Below, piece by piece: positions 42,560 to 52,218 of a DNA stretch of 64,000 nt; the first letter of the stretch is position 1; each line of letters begins with the position of its first letter. The position numbers and the translations under genes were made by a program. The notes under the pieces were generated by a model, which saw nothing but the letters and a program-made list of their open reading frames with translations, made no database searches and was not told the DNA's origin. The DNA is from Paenibacillus graminis (GTDB taxonomy: Bacteria > Bacillota > Bacilli > Paenibacillales > Paenibacillaceae): NCBI RefSeq assembly GCF_000758705.1, contig NZ_CP009287.1, forward strand, positions 4,774,001 through 4,838,000, read 5' to 3'.

Positions 42560-44110
42560 GGCACCACACGGCCTCCAATGCTCTAACATCAGCATTTCTG
42601 CCGTTGTTTCCAGACAAAACGGCCTCCAATGCTCTAACAACAGCAATTCTGCCGTTGTTTCCAGACAAAACGGCCTCCAATGCTCTAACAACAGCAATTC
42701 TGCCGTTGTTTGCAGGCAAAGCGGCCTCCGACGCTCCAACAACAGCAATTCTGCCGTTGTTTGCAGGCAAAGCGGCCTCCGACGCTCCAACAACAGCAAT
42801 TCTGCCGTTGTTTGCAGGCAAAGCGGCCTCCGACGCTCCAACAACAGCAATTCTGCCGTTGTTTGCAGGCAAAGCGGCCTCCGACGCTCCAACAACAGCA
42901 ATTCTGCCGTTGTTTCCAGACCAAACGGCCTCCAATGCTCTAACAGCAGCAATTCTGCCGTTGTTTGCAGGCAAAGCGGCCTCCGACGCTCCAACAACAG
43001 CAATTCTGCCGTTGTTTGCAGGCAAAGCGGCCTCCGACGCTCCAACATCAGCAATTCTGCCGTTGTTTGCAGGCAAAGCGGCCTCCGACGCTCCAACAAC
43101 AGCAATTCTGCCGTTGTTTGCAGGCAAAGCGGCCTCCGATGCTCTAACAACAGCAATTCTGCCGTTGTTTGCAGGCAAAGCGGCCTCCGACGCTCCAACA
43201 ACAGCAATTCTGCCGTTGTTTCCAGACAAAACGGCCTCCAATGCTCTAACAACAGCAATTCTGCCGTTGTTTGCAGGCAAAGCGGCCTCCGACGCTCCAA
43301 CAACAGCAATTCTGCCGTTGTTTGCAGGCAAAGCGGCCTCCGACGCTCCAACAACAGCAATTCTGCCGTTGTTTCCAGACCAAACGGGCTTCAATGCTCT
43401 AACAGCAGCAATTCTGCCGTTGTTTGCAGGCAAAGCGGCCTCCGACGCTCCAACAACAGCAATTCTGCCGTTGTTTGCAGGCAAAGCGGCCTCCGACGCT
43501 CCAACATCAGCAATTCTGCCGTTGTTTGCAGGCAAAGCGGCCTCCGACGCTCCAACAACAGCAATTCTGCCGTTGTTTCCAGACCAAACGGCCTCCGACG
43601 CTCCAACAACAGCAATTCTGCCGTTGTTTCCAGACCAAACGGCCTCCAATGCTCTAACAACAGCAATTCTGCCGTTGTTTGCAGGCAAAGCGGCCTCCGA
43701 CGCTCCAACATCAGCAATTCTGCCGTTGTTTGCAGGCAAAGCGGCCTCCGACGCTCCAACAACAGCAATTCTGCCGTTGTTTGCAGGCAAAGCGGCCTCC
43801 GACGCTCCAACAACAGCAATTCTGCCGTTGTTTCCAGACCAAACGGCCTCCGACGCTCCAACAACAGCAATTCTGCCGTTGTTTCCAGACAAAACGGCCT
43901 CCAATGCTCTAACAACAGCAATTCTGCCGTTGTTTGCAGGCAAAGCGGCCTCCGACGCTCCAACAACAGCAATTCTGCCGTTGTTTGCAGGCAAAGCGGC
44001 CTCCGACGCTCCAACAACAGCAATTCTGCCGTTGTTTCCAGACCAAACGGCCTCCGACGCTCCAACAACAGCAATTCTGCCGTTGTTTCCAGACCAAACG
44101 GCCTCTGCAC
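42560..44110. repeat. Thirty-unit 51-bp tandem array with a hairpin in every unit
   Basis: The landmark CCGTTGTTT recurs every 51 bp from 42601 to 44080, giving exactly 30 units. Each contains AACAACAGCA, loop ATTC, TGCCGTTGTT; on the minus strand this is a complete 10-bp stem (AACAACGGCA with TGCTGTTGTT, one G-U pair) around GAAT. The 27-nt spacer exists in two main versions (GCAGGCAAAGCGGCCTCCGA and CCAGACAAAACGGCCTCCAA types) and recombinants. Blocks of units recur in the same order (for example from about 42920 and about 43380), showing expansion by segmental duplication. Long open frames on both strands follow from 51 being divisible by three; no ribosome site supports any of them. Confidence 0.96.
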
Positions 44111-44472
44111 GCTTGCCTGCATTGCGCATGGTTAGAACATCCATTGTTGCCTGTGCGATTTCACGCTGGTTCATTCTGTCGGACTCGATAAGCGCCCTTC
44201 ACGTCGCTCTGCTGCTTATGCGGACAGGAAAGACGTTATTCAGGAAGGATTTGTCCATTCCGCAGGACAAACCGGACTGAAGCTCCCTATTTGTCCTTTC
44301 CCCCTTATTCCAGGCTGGAAACAAACGAGATAACGGCTCCAAGTTTGAATTCGTCAGGAATGCAAGCGCCTTTTCGCAAAATGATTGCTTCTCTGTCCGC
44401 TTCAGTCTGCTGGTGAAGCCAATGCTCCTGCACCGCCTATATCAGCCTATATCAGTTCAAACTTCTAAATTG

Positions 44473-44571
44473 CCCACTAAGATAACAGAAAAAGTGTACT
44501 TGCACATCACAGAATCGAGAAGAAAAGAGCACGTCGAAAAGTTAGACAACCTAATGGATGGATTACTATAA
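44473..44571 (+). pseudogene. C-terminal remnant of a tyrosine recombinase/integrase
   Basis: In one frame the DNA reads TEKVYLHITESRRKEHVEKL then DNLMDGLL and a stop. The V/I-Y-x-H-I/V-T/S box followed by a charged helix is the end of phage-type tyrosine recombinases, where Tyr is the nucleophile. Upstream codons (from about 44440) are open but lack the other catalytic residues. It is a degraded fragment lying between tlyA and the repeat array, hinting at a past insertion here. 44110-44472 shows no other supported feature. Confidence 0.5.
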
Positions 44572-44630
44572 TGCTATTTGTGGGAAGCGTTTGGGAAGGC
44601 ACCCAGTAATACCGCTACCTATAAGCAAAA

Positions 44631-44655
44631 GAAACTCATCGCTTCGATGAGTTTC
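44631..44655 (-). terminator. Terminator overlapping the tlyA stop
   Basis: GAAACTCATCG and CGATGAGTTTC form a perfect 11-bp stem around CTT. On the minus strand TTTTGCTTAT follows. The tlyA stop lies inside. Confidence 0.88.
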
Positions 44656-45514
44656 CAGGGTTACTGACTTTAAAGGTCGCTGCCGCTTCCTTAATCACGG
44701 TATCGGCGAGCGCCGCGAAATCTTCGGCCTTAGGCGGTTCAGGCTGGGATGCGCCGGTCTCCGCAGCTTCAGGAAGCAGCTTCCAGTGCGCCAAAAACTC
44801 GATGTTCCCTTCACCCCCGGTAATCGGGGAGAAGGTTAAGCCTTCCAGCCGGTAGCCCAGCCCGGAAGCCATGCCAAGCACACTCACCAGCACCTCTTTG
44901 TGGACAGCAGGTTCACGGACCACACCGGACTTTCCCACCTTTTCCCGCCCAGCTTCGAACTGCGGTTTGATCAGTGCAGCGATATCGGCGGGACGTTCAA
45001 GCAGGGCGATAAGCGGCGGCAGAATAATCTTCAATGATATAAAAGACACATCAATGCTGGCAAAGTCGGGAACCGGCCCCTGCAAGTCCGGCGGGGTCAT
45101 ATAACGGAAATTCGTCTGCTCCATCACGCTTACCCGCTCATCCTTGCGCAGTCTCCAGTCCAGCTGGTTGTAGCCGACATCAATCGCGTAGACATGGCTT
45201 GCTCCGTTCTGGAGGGCGCAATCGGTGAAGCCTCCTGTAGAAGAGCCTATATCCAGCATCACGCGCCCGTTCAGATCAATGCCGAACTGCCGCAGCGCCT
45301 TCTCCAGCTTCAGGCCGCCCCGGCTGACATAAGGGTGCACAGCGCCTTTTACCCTCAAAACCGCGCTGCGCGGCACCTTCATGCCTGCCTTCTCGATCCG
45401 TTCCTCATCCGCAAGCACCAGCCCGGCCATAATGGCCGCCTTGGCCTTCTCGCGGCTCTCAAAAAATCCTTGTTCCACTAACAGTACATCGATCCGTTCC
45501 TTAGGGTGTTCCAT
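44636..45514 (-). CDS. tlyA: TlyA-family rRNA 2'-O-methyltransferase / hemolysin A
   Basis: A 292-residue protein: N-terminal S4 RNA-binding domain (RIDVLLVEQGFFESREKAKA), then VSRGGLKLEKAL and a FtsJ/RrmJ-like methyltransferase domain with MLDIGSSTGGFTDCALQNGA (SAM site) and the KDKE-type Lys in ALIKPQFEAGR. Homologs methylate 16S and 23S rRNA. The C-terminus has a Pro/Glu/Ala tail not typical of the core family. ATG 45514 follows GGGAG; upstream ATGs lack sites. It follows dxs by 46 bp, as in Bacillales. Confidence 0.93.
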   Translation of the reverse strand: MEHPKERIDVLLVEQGFFESREKAKAAIMAGLVLADEERIEKAGMKVPRSAVLRVKGAVHPYVSRGGLKLEKALRQFGIDLNGRVMLDIGSSTGGFTDCALQNGASHVYAIDVGYNQLDWRLRKDERVSVMEQTNFRYMTPPDLQGPVPDFASIDVSFISLKIILPPLIALLERPADIAALIKPQFEAGREKVGKSGVVREPAVHKEVLVSVLGMASGLGYRLEGLTFSPITGGEGNIEFLAHWKLLPEAAETGASQPEPPKAEDFAALADTVIKEAAATFKVSNPGNSSKR

Positions 45515-45560
45515 GGTCATCTCCCGATTGTTCTTAGGGTTACCGCTCCGACTATCCTGT

Positions 45561-47465
45561 TCAGGAGGTTGAAGTCGTCTTGTAGGCAAAAGCGCTCGAT
45601 GCCTTCATCGCTTTGACGCGGCTGATTACCGCTTCAACGGTCAGTCCGGTTTGCTGGCGCTGCTCTTTGATCGAGCCATGCTCCACAAAGATATCCGGCA
45701 CGCCCATCAAATGGACCCTGGCGTCATAAATTTCATGCTCCGCATAATATTCAAGCACTGCGCTGCCCAAACTTCCGGCCTCACAGGCTTCCTCCAGCAC
45801 AATCATCCCTGTTCCCGCATGGGCCAGGTCCAGCAGCATGGAGCTGTCCAGCGGCTTCAGGAACCGGGCGTTGACAACCCCTACCTGAATGCCTTCACGC
45901 TTCAGCAGCTCCGCCGCTTCTTCAGCCACCTGAACCATCGGCCCGCAGGCCAGCACAGCGTAATCATCGCCTGAACGCAGCCGCTCCCAGGAGCCGATAG
46001 GCAGGGATTTCAGCTCGGCGTCCAGTGCCACGCCAGTGCCGTCAATGCGCGGATACCGGTAGGCAATCGGCCCGTCATTATATTCAAGCGCCGTCTTCAT
46101 CATGTGGCGCAGCTCATTCTCATCCTTCGGCATCATCATTACCATATTCGGGATGTGGCGCATAAAAGCAATATCGTATACCCCTTGATGCGTTTCACCG
46201 TCAGCACCCACAAAGCCTGCACGGTCTATGGCGAACATGACATTAGCATTATGGCGGCAAATATCATGCACAATCTGATCGTATGCCCGCTGCATAAAGG
46301 TGGAGTAGACGGCATAGACCGGCTTCATTCCCTCCATGGCCAGCGCTGCGCAGAGCGTTGCCGCATGCTGCTCAGCAATGCCGACATCGATCATCCGGTC
46401 GGGAAACTCCTTAGCGAACGGGAACAAGCCTGATCCGCCGGGCATTGCCGGTGTAACGGCGATCAGCCGTTTGTCCTCACGGCCCAGCTCAATCAGCGTC
46501 TCGCCGAACACTTCGGTGTACATCGGATTGCCGACAGCCTTCAGAGACTGGCCGGACTCAATTTTGTAGGGTGAAATGGCATGTGACTTATAGAAATCGG
46601 TTTCAGCCGGTTTATACCCTTTGCCTTTGGTAGTCAGAACATGCACAAATACAGGTCCGGACACATTATCCGCCTGATGGAAGGTATCGATCAGCTTCTC
46701 TACGTCATGGCCGTCAACCGGGCCAAGGTAAGTAAAGCCAAGCTCTTCGAACAGCACACCGGGCACCATCATATATTTGAGGCTGTCCTTTACATTCTGT
46801 GCTGTCTTGGCGAGTCTTCCGCCGATGGCCGGAATCTTCTTGAGCAGCCCCTCCACTTCATCCTTGGCGCGCAGATAATGGCGGTCCGAGCGGATTTTGC
46901 TCAGATAATTATGCATTGCCCCTACGTTCGGAGCGATGGACATTTCGTTATCATTGAGGATAACCATCAGCTTGCGGCGTTCATGGCCGATATGGTTAAG
47001 CGCTTCAAACGCCATCCCGCCGGTAAGCGCTCCGTCCCCGATTACAGCGATAACCTTGTTGTCTTCGCCTTTGAGATCACGGGCCACCGCCATTCCCATG
47101 GCCGCAGACAGGGAGGTGCTGCTGTGTCCGGCTTCCCAGACATCATGCTCGCTCTCCGCACGTTTCACAAAACCGCACAACCCGTCCTTCTTGCGCAGTG
47201 TGTCAAAACGGTCCTGGCGGCCGGTAAGGATTTTGTGGACATATGCCTGATGCCCTACGTCGTATATCATTTTGTCCCGGGGACTGTCATAACAGTAGTG
47301 CAGGGCCAGCGTGAGCTCCACTACCCCCAGATTGGAGCCGAGGTGCCCGCCGGTAACCGTAAGCTTTTCGATCAGAAACCGGCGGATCTCCTCCGCAAGG
47401 GTAGCCAGCTCCTCGACTGACAAAGCTTTAAGTTGCTGAGGATCATTTATTTGTGGAAGCAGCAC
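45561..47465 (-). CDS. dxs: 1-deoxy-D-xylulose-5-phosphate synthase
   Basis: The 634-residue enzyme makes DXP from pyruvate and glyceraldehyde-3-phosphate, first step of the MEP isoprenoid pathway. Thiamine-diphosphate features: [31 protein letters not shown] and [13 protein letters not shown]; the transketolase middle domain has [20 protein letters not shown] 47465 is taken as start (GGGGA 7 bp upstream); the frame extends further with ATG 47513 but without a ribosome site. It lies between ispA and tlyA in one long operon. Confidence 0.96.
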   Translation of the reverse strand: MLLPQINDPQQLKALSVEELATLAEEIRRFLIEKLTVTGGHLGSNLGVVELTLALHYCYDSPRDKMIYDVGHQAYVHKILTGRQDRFDTLRKKDGLCGFVKRAESEHDVWEAGHSSTSLSAAMGMAVARDLKGEDNKVIAVIGDGALTGGMAFEALNHIGHERRKLMVILNDNEMSIAPNVGAMHNYLSKIRSDRHYLRAKDEVEGLLKKIPAIGGRLAKTAQNVKDSLKYMMVPGVLFEELGFTYLGPVDGHDVEKLIDTFHQADNVSGPVFVHVLTTKGKGYKPAETDFYKSHAISPYKIESGQSLKAVGNPMYTEVFGETLIELGREDKRLIAVTPAMPGGSGLFPFAKEFPDRMIDVGIAEQHAATLCAALAMEGMKPVYAVYSTFMQRAYDQIVHDICRHNANVMFAIDRAGFVGADGETHQGVYDIAFMRHIPNMVMMMPKDENELRHMMKTALEYNDGPIAYRYPRIDGTGVALDAELKSLPIGSWERLRSGDDYAVLACGPMVQVAEEAAELLKREGIQVGVVNARFLKPLDSSMLLDLAHAGTGMIVLEEACEAGSLGSAVLEYYAEHEIYDARVHLMGVPDIFVEHGSIKEQRQQTGLTVEAVISRVKAMKASSAFAYKTTSTS

Positions 47466-47563
47466 GAGTATTCCCCGCTTTCCTAGATGTTGTAAAATAT
47501 ATATAAACCCCATTATAACACAAACGAAACGGCTGTCGAAACACAGCCGCTCCAGAATTTGCT

Positions 47564-48511
47564 CTAATGATCTCGCTTCATCAGGTAGTCCGCAATGTCT
47601 AACAAACGCGTATTGTCCTGAAAACCGCCTTCAAGGACAGCGCTGCGGGCAGCTTCCGTCAGCCGCTTCACCTCATCGCGGGAGGCGTCCAGCCCGATAA
47701 AATACGGGTAAGTGACCTTTTGCTGCTTGAGGTCGCTGCCTGTTTTTTTGCCGAGCTTGCCTTCGTCCCCGACCAGATCCAGGATATCATCCTGAATCTG
47801 AAAGGCCAGGCCGATATGCGTACCGAAATCGCGCAGCGCCTCCAGCTGCCTGCTGTCCGCCCCGGCAATACGTCCCCCGGCCACCAGGGAGAAAATAATC
47901 AGATCCCCCGTCTTGTGGCGGTGGATGTATTGAAGCTGCTCCAGATTGGTAAGTCCCTGCTCGCCTTCCATATCGGCGATCTGCCCGCCGACCATCCCTC
48001 TCGGGCCTGCCATTTCCGCCAGGTCCTCCACCACGGAGAGCGCGTGTTCTGCGGGCACGCCATGCTTCCGCGAAGCCTGAACAACACTGTAGAACGCATG
48101 GGTGAGCAGCGCATCTCCGGCCAGTATGGCCGTAGCCTCGCCGTATACCTTGTGATTGGTAAGTTTGCCGCGCCGGTAATCATCATTATCCATAGCGGGC
48201 AGATCATCGTGGATCAGCGAGTAGGTATGTACCATTTCAATGGCAGCCGCTACCGGCAGCGCCGCCTGGCGGCTGCCGCCCAGCGCTTCGCAGGCGGCGA
48301 TGACCAGCAGCGGGCGCAGACGTTTGCCGCCCGCCTGCAGCGAGTAGTTCATCGCGTCCTTAAGGTTGCCGGGAACGCTCCAATCTCCGGGCAAGGCCGC
48401 CTCCAGCTCACTCATGACCAGGCTGCTGATCTCCGCTATATATTCGTTCAGCGGCTGACGCAAAGATGTCCCGGCAGGCTCCGTTTCCTGCTTCGGATCA
48501 AACGGGCTCAT
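47564..48511 (-). CDS. ispA: Farnesyl/geranyl diphosphate synthase
   Basis: A 315-residue short-chain prenyl transferase. The first Asp-rich motif is [17 protein letters not shown] (about 104-120) and the second [13 protein letters not shown] (about 243-255). The residues preceding the first motif (HTYS) fit a C15 product. It supplies farnesyl diphosphate for quinones and undecaprenyl phosphate. ATG 48511 follows AAGGTGAC and overlaps the end of xseB by 14 bp. Its 20-residue N-terminal lead is longer than in B. subtilis. Confidence 0.94.
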   Translation of the reverse strand: MSPFDPKQETEPAGTSLRQPLNEYIAEISSLVMSELEAALPGDWSVPGNLKDAMNYSLQAGGKRLRPLLVIAACEALGGSRQAALPVAAAIEMVHTYSLIHDDLPAMDNDDYRRGKLTNHKVYGEATAILAGDALLTHAFYSVVQASRKHGVPAEHALSVVEDLAEMAGPRGMVGGQIADMEGEQGLTNLEQLQYIHRHKTGDLIIFSLVAGGRIAGADSRQLEALRDFGTHIGLAFQIQDDILDLVGDEGKLGKKTGSDLKQQKVTYPYFIGLDASRDEVKRLTEAARSAVLEGGFQDNTRLLDIADYLMKRDH

Positions 48512-48761
48512 CACTGTCACCTTCCAGCCGGGCACCGAACGGTTTCTTGCGCAGCTCGCCGTCCATCTCGGTGATCATTTCGATTTTGCGTTCTACCTGT
48601 TCCAGCTTGCTCCCGCACAGCTGGGAGAGCTTCATGCCCTGCTGAAACAAATCGATTGCCTTCTCCAGGGGAACGTCGCCGTGCTCCAGCTCCCGCACGA
48701 TTTCTTCCAGCCGCTCCATAGCTCCTTCAAAATCCAATTCCAATTCAGCTTCCTTCGCCAT
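48498..48761 (-). CDS. xseB: Exodeoxyribonuclease VII small subunit
   Basis: The 87-residue three-helix protein has the XseB core LDFEGAMERLEEIVRELEHG (about 8-27) and LEKAIDLFQQGMKLSQLC. It associates with XseA to give exonuclease VII. ATG 48761 with GGAGG upstream overlaps the xseA stop by 17 bp, and its own end overlaps ispA, indicating tight translational coupling. Confidence 0.94.
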   Translation of the reverse strand: MAKEAELELDFEGAMERLEEIVRELEHGDVPLEKAIDLFQQGMKLSQLCGSKLEQVERKIEMITEMDGELRKKPFGARLEGDSDEPV

Positions 48762-50118
48762 TCGTTATGCCATCCTCCTTCATTCCCCACACCTGGCAGC
48801 TTAGCTGTCCGTCATTCAGCTTGATGTTGACCACATCGCCGAGTTCTACTTCCTTCAGCGATTTGATTAAATGCTCTTCCTTCTCATCGTAGACGAGGCT
48901 GTAGCCCCGCGACATGACCTTAAGCGGGCTGAGCGCATCGAGATGGCGCAGCTCGGCGGCGAAGCGCGAGCGCTTCTCCTGCAGGCGCACCTGCATGGCA
49001 CCCGCGAGTTCGCGGGTGATGCTCTCGGTGCGCCGCCGCGCAGCGCTGACACTCGCCTGCGGGTGGAAGCGCTGCAGGCTGTGGTGCAGCACGGCCCGCT
49101 GCTCCCGCGCGCGGCCGTGCCGGTCCCTCGCTGCGCGGAGCAGCCCGGCGCGCAGCATGTCCAGCCGCTGCGTGTGCTGGGCCAGCTGGCGGCGCGGGCC
49201 GACCAGCGCCAGCGAGCGCTGCAGCGAGGCCAGGCGCTCGCCCCCGCGCTGCGAGCGGCGCAGCAGCCCTTGGTGCAGGCGCTGCTGCGCCGTGCGGAGC
49301 TGCGCCGCCAGCTCGGCGGCGTGCGGCACGGCCAGCTCGGCCGCCGCCGTCGGGGTCGCCGCCCGAAGATCGGCGGCGAAGTCGGCGATCGTGAAGTCGG
49401 TCTCGTGGCCCACGGCCGAGATGACCGGGATTCCGGAGGCCGCGATCGCCCGGGCGACGGCCTCCTCGTTGAAGGCCCACAGCTCCTCCAGGGAGCCGCC
49501 TCCGCGGCCGACGATAAGCACATCGGCTTCGCCCATCGCGTTCAGATTCTCAATGGCCTTCACAATGGACGGCCCTGCACCTTTGCCTTGCACCAGGACA
49601 GGATACAGCACCACCGCCACCTGCGGAAACCGCCGCTGCAGCGTGATGATAATATCACGCACCGCCGCGCCGGTCGGGGAGGTGACGACCCCGATGCAGC
49701 GCGGGAACCGCGGAAGCGGCCGCTTGCGCGCCGCCGCGAACAGCCCTTCCAGCTCCAGCTTGTTCTTCAGCTGTTCATACGCCAGGTACAGGCTGCCTAT
49801 TCCGTCAGGCTGCATATGCGTAGCATAGAACTGGTACTGCCCGTCCCGTTCGTAGACGGTCACATTGCCTCTGGCGATGACCTTCGTGCCTTCCTTCGGA
49901 ACAAAAGGCAGCCGCTGGTTATGCGAGGCGAACATGATCGACTTGATCCGGCTGCTCTCATCCTTCAGCGTAAAATACATATGACCGCTGCCATGGTGGG
50001 TGAAATTGGAGATTTCCCCGCGAACCCATACATCGGAGAGTACCACATCCGAATCCAGCTTCATGCGGATATAACGGTTAAGCTCCTTTATCGAGTAGAC
50101 CTGCCGTTCTGCCGCCAT
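48745..50118 (-). CDS. xseA: Exodeoxyribonuclease VII large subunit
   Basis: The 457-residue subunit has an N-terminal OB fold (about 1-105, VWVRGEISNFTHHGSGHMYF), a catalytic domain (GVVTSPTGAAVRDIIITLQR; IVGRGGGSLEELWAFNEEAV; SAVGHETDFTIADFAADLRA) and a C-terminal coiled-coil segment. The coiled-coil part, encoded roughly at 48950-49400, is extremely G+C rich and Arg/Ala/Gln rich compared with neighbours, giving long spurious frames on both strands. The enzyme degrades single-stranded DNA to oligonucleotides. ATG 50118 follows AAAGGAAT; the gene starts 9 bp after folD ends. Confidence 0.95.
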   Translation of the reverse strand: MAAERQVYSIKELNRYIRMKLDSDVVLSDVWVRGEISNFTHHGSGHMYFTLKDESSRIKSIMFASHNQRLPFVPKEGTKVIARGNVTVYERDGQYQFYATHMQPDGIGSLYLAYEQLKNKLELEGLFAAARKRPLPRFPRCIGVVTSPTGAAVRDIIITLQRRFPQVAVVLYPVLVQGKGAGPSIVKAIENLNAMGEADVLIVGRGGGSLEELWAFNEEAVARAIAASGIPVISAVGHETDFTIADFAADLRAATPTAAAELAVPHAAELAAQLRTAQQRLHQGLLRRSQRGGERLASLQRSLALVGPRRQLAQHTQRLDMLRAGLLRAARDRHGRAREQRAVLHHSLQRFHPQASVSAARRRTESITRELAGAMQVRLQEKRSRFAAELRHLDALSPLKVMSRGYSLVYDEKEEHLIKSLKEVELGDVVNIKLNDGQLSCQVWGMKEDGITNGEGS

Positions 50119-50127
50119 GAACGCTGC

Positions 50128-50991
50128 CTATTCCTTTTCCAGGCCGCGGCGGCGTTTGGCGGCAATCAGCGTGTTGCCCATCAGCATGGTAATAGTCATC
50201 GGTCCGACGCCACCCGGTACAGGGGTGATATATCCGGCAACTTCCTTCGCGCTTTCATAATCCACGTCCCCGGCCAGCTTGCCGTTATCGAGGCGGTTCA
50301 TTCCGACATCGATCACCACCGCGCCCGGCTTCACAAAAGAGCCGTCAATAAAGTTGGCCCGGCCAATCGCCACCACCAGAATATCCGCCTGGCGGCTAAG
50401 CTCGGCGATATTTGCGGTCCGTGAATGACACATAGTCACTGTTGCGTTTTCGCGCTGGAGCAGCAGAGATACCGGTTTGCCGACAATGTTGCTGCGTCCG
50501 ATAACGACTGCGTGCTTGCCGGACATACCGGTACCTGTGCGTTTGATCAGCTCGATGACACCTGCAGGCGTGCAGGGCAGTAGACTGTCATCCCCGATGA
50601 CCAGGTTCCCCACATTGATCGGATGGAAGCCGTCCACATCTTTTTCTACAGCAATGGCATTAATTACAGCCTTCTCGTCAATGTGCTTCGGAAGCGGTAG
50701 CTGAACCAGGATTCCATCAATTTCATCCCGGCGGTTCAGTTCGGCCACGAGCGCCAGCAAATCCTCCTGGCTAGTTGCAGCATCCAGTCTGTGCACTTCG
50801 GAATGGAACCCGAGCTCAGTACTGGATTTCTCTTTGTTGCGCACATAGACCTGAGAAGCCGGATCTTCACCGACCAGCACAACAGCAAGCCCAGGCTTTA
50901 CACCCCGTTCGGCCAGTTGGGCAACTTCCCGGGCAATGTCGATACGAATTTCGTCAGATACTTGTTTACCGCTGATGATTGCTGCTGTCAT
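50128..50991 (-). CDS. folD: Bifunctional methylenetetrahydrofolate dehydrogenase/cyclohydrolase
   Basis: A 287-residue FolD. The catalytic Lys lies in [12 protein letters not shown] (about 51-62), with [10 protein letters not shown] (about 98-107), the [24 protein letters not shown]-site (about 158-177) and [14 protein letters not shown] near the C-terminus. It interconverts 5,10-methylene- and 10-formyl-tetrahydrofolate. ATG 50991 follows GGGGAGAC. It is between nusB and xseA in the operon, the standard place. Confidence 0.97.
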   Translation of the reverse strand: MTAAIISGKQVSDEIRIDIAREVAQLAERGVKPGLAVVLVGEDPASQVYVRNKEKSSTELGFHSEVHRLDAATSQEDLLALVAELNRRDEIDGILVQLPLPKHIDEKAVINAIAVEKDVDGFHPINVGNLVIGDDSLLPCTPAGVIELIKRTGTGMSGKHAVVIGRSNIVGKPVSLLLQRENATVTMCHSRTANIAELSRQADILVVAIGRANFIDGSFVKPGAVVIDVGMNRLDNGKLAGDVDYESAKEVAGYITPVPGGVGPMTITMLMGNTLIAAKRRRGLEKE

Positions 50992-51084
50992 GTCATTGTC
51001 TCCCCTTTGATCTGCTTTGAAAGTTGGACTAAAGATGGTACTTCATATCTTGGTCATGCATAAACACATACTTCGGCTGCTCTG

Positions 51085-51534
51085 TTACTGTTCTGTCTTA
51101 AGCGTATCAAGCTCCTGAATCATCTTGCCAAGCACACCGTTGACGAACTTGCCGGAATCATCGGTACCAAAATGTTTGGCCAGGTCGATGGCTTCATTGA
51201 CGGCAACCTTGGCCGGCACATCATCCGCAAAGACCATCTCGAAGGTGGCAAGACGGAGAATCTGGCGGTCCACCCGTGAGAGGCGGCTCATCTGCCAGCC
51301 CTTCAGGTAATGCTCCAGCATATCGTCAATCGCCGTCTTATGCTCCCACACGCCGTTGACATGTGCCACTACATAAGCCTTCAACTCGATTTCGTCTGTA
51401 ATCACATGCTCGGATTCATTCTCATCTGCCGCTTCGGCAATGAGCATCTCCACCGCATCCGCGCTTTCCACATCATTCATTTCCATCTGATACAGGCTTT
51501 GGACAATAATTTCTCTTGCTAAACGTCTTTTCAT
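51085..51534 (-). CDS. nusB: Transcription antitermination factor NusB
   Basis: A 149-residue helical protein. Core features: RREIVQSLYQMEMND-like start (RLAREIIVQSLYQMEM), LKGWQMSRLSRVDRQILRLA (about 93-112), and VAVNEAIDLAKHFGTDDSGK then FVNGVLGKM. With NusE it binds boxA RNA to promote rRNA antitermination. ATG 51534 follows AGGAGG. It lies 93 bp upstream of folD in the same orientation. Confidence 0.95.
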   Translation of the reverse strand: MKRRLAREIIVQSLYQMEMNDVESADAVEMLIAEAADENESEHVITDEIELKAYVVAHVNGVWEHKTAIDDMLEHYLKGWQMSRLSRVDRQILRLATFEMVFADDVPAKVAVNEAIDLAKHFGTDDSGKFVNGVLGKMIQELDTLKTEQ

Positions 51535-51604
51535 ATATTTCCTCCTACAATCTTATCTCGCATACTTTATCAGGTGTATCATTGTTTCCTAGGATCAGGC
51601 AAAA

Positions 51605-51690
51605 GCCGCTAATTGTATTTCATGCAATTATTTTCAGCTTAAAGGAGCAAGTTCTATCCCTAATTGTATTCCGTACATTTAAAAATCTTA
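51605..51690. repeat. Two-unit 51-bp hairpin repeat
   Basis: CTAATTGTATT begins at 51609 and again at 51660, exactly 51 bp apart. The first copy forms TAATTGTA/TGCAATTA around TTTCA; the second TAATTGTA/TACATTTA with one mismatch around TTCCG. It resembles the two larger arrays in period and architecture but not in sequence. The remainder of 51535-51887 shows no supported gene. Confidence 0.5.
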
Positions 51691-51887
51691 ATTGCACAAA
51701 CTGCAGCTACAACACATTCGCTCCGTAATACAAGCTGTATTACCGGACTCCGCACTGCACTTAACGAAATATTTGCCCAGCAAAGCTGGCGTTCTATCGC
51801 ATTTTGGCAGCGTAGAGAACCGGCAATTCAGGTTTGTACACTCAAAAGCGAAAGTTTCAGAAACCCGTACAATATAGCGGACAGCAG

Positions 51888-51970
51888 CAAAAAACCGCGC
51901 AGCCCTTCTCCAGGCATTAGGAAACTCATAAGTATGGGTTCCAGGCTCCGGGAGAAAAGCTATCGCGGTT
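51888..51970 (-). terminator. Long terminator hairpin after the asp23-amaP-DUF2273 genes
   Basis: Arms 51893-51911 and 51951-51970 pair over about 19 positions with a one-base bulge and wobble pairs. Read on the minus strand the hairpin ends GCGCGGTT followed by TTTTGC. It begins at the DUF2273 stop codon. Confidence 0.75.
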
Positions 51971-52203
51971 CATTTGAAGGGACGCCAGCGCCCGGACAGC
52001 CGCTGGACCAGCTCCTGCCACTGGAACAGCGGCGGCTGGGCGGTATCCTTTCTTTGGCCAAGCGTATATCCTATGAACACAACCAGTGCAAAGAACAGCA
52101 TATCCCAAAAACCGCTAATCAGATAAATCAACCCGAGAACGACACCGAAGGTGACTCCGGCAATCCTACCTCCGTGACTTTCCCATATTGCTTTCCAGAA
52201 CAT
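51970..52203 (-). CDS. DUF2273 family membrane protein
   Basis: A 77-residue protein with two hydrophobic segments (about 12-31, GRIAGVTFGVVLGLIYLIS; about 33-48, WDMLFFALVVFIGYTLG) and a basic Trp-rich tail. DUF2273 proteins regularly occur with Asp23 and AmaP in envelope-stress loci of Gram-positive bacteria. ATG 52203 follows GAGGTGA and lies 15 bp after amaP, so it is the last gene of that transcript. Confidence 0.85.
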   Translation of the reverse strand: MFWKAIWESHGGRIAGVTFGVVLGLIYLISGFWDMLFFALVVFIGYTLGQRKDTAQPPLFQWQELVQRLSGRWRPFK

Positions 52204-52218
52204 AAGGGAAACTCACCT

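Noticed and set aside
42473..44280. Long open reading frames of up to 584 codons on both strands across the 51-bp array
   Set aside because: The unit length is divisible by three and has no stop in most frames, so several frames are open at once. None has a ribosome site and the repeats are nucleotide-level, not protein-level.
48871..50424. Long plus-strand ORFs across xseA and folD
   Set aside because: Produced by the very high G+C of xseA; Arg/Ala/Gln-rich nonsense composition and no start signals.
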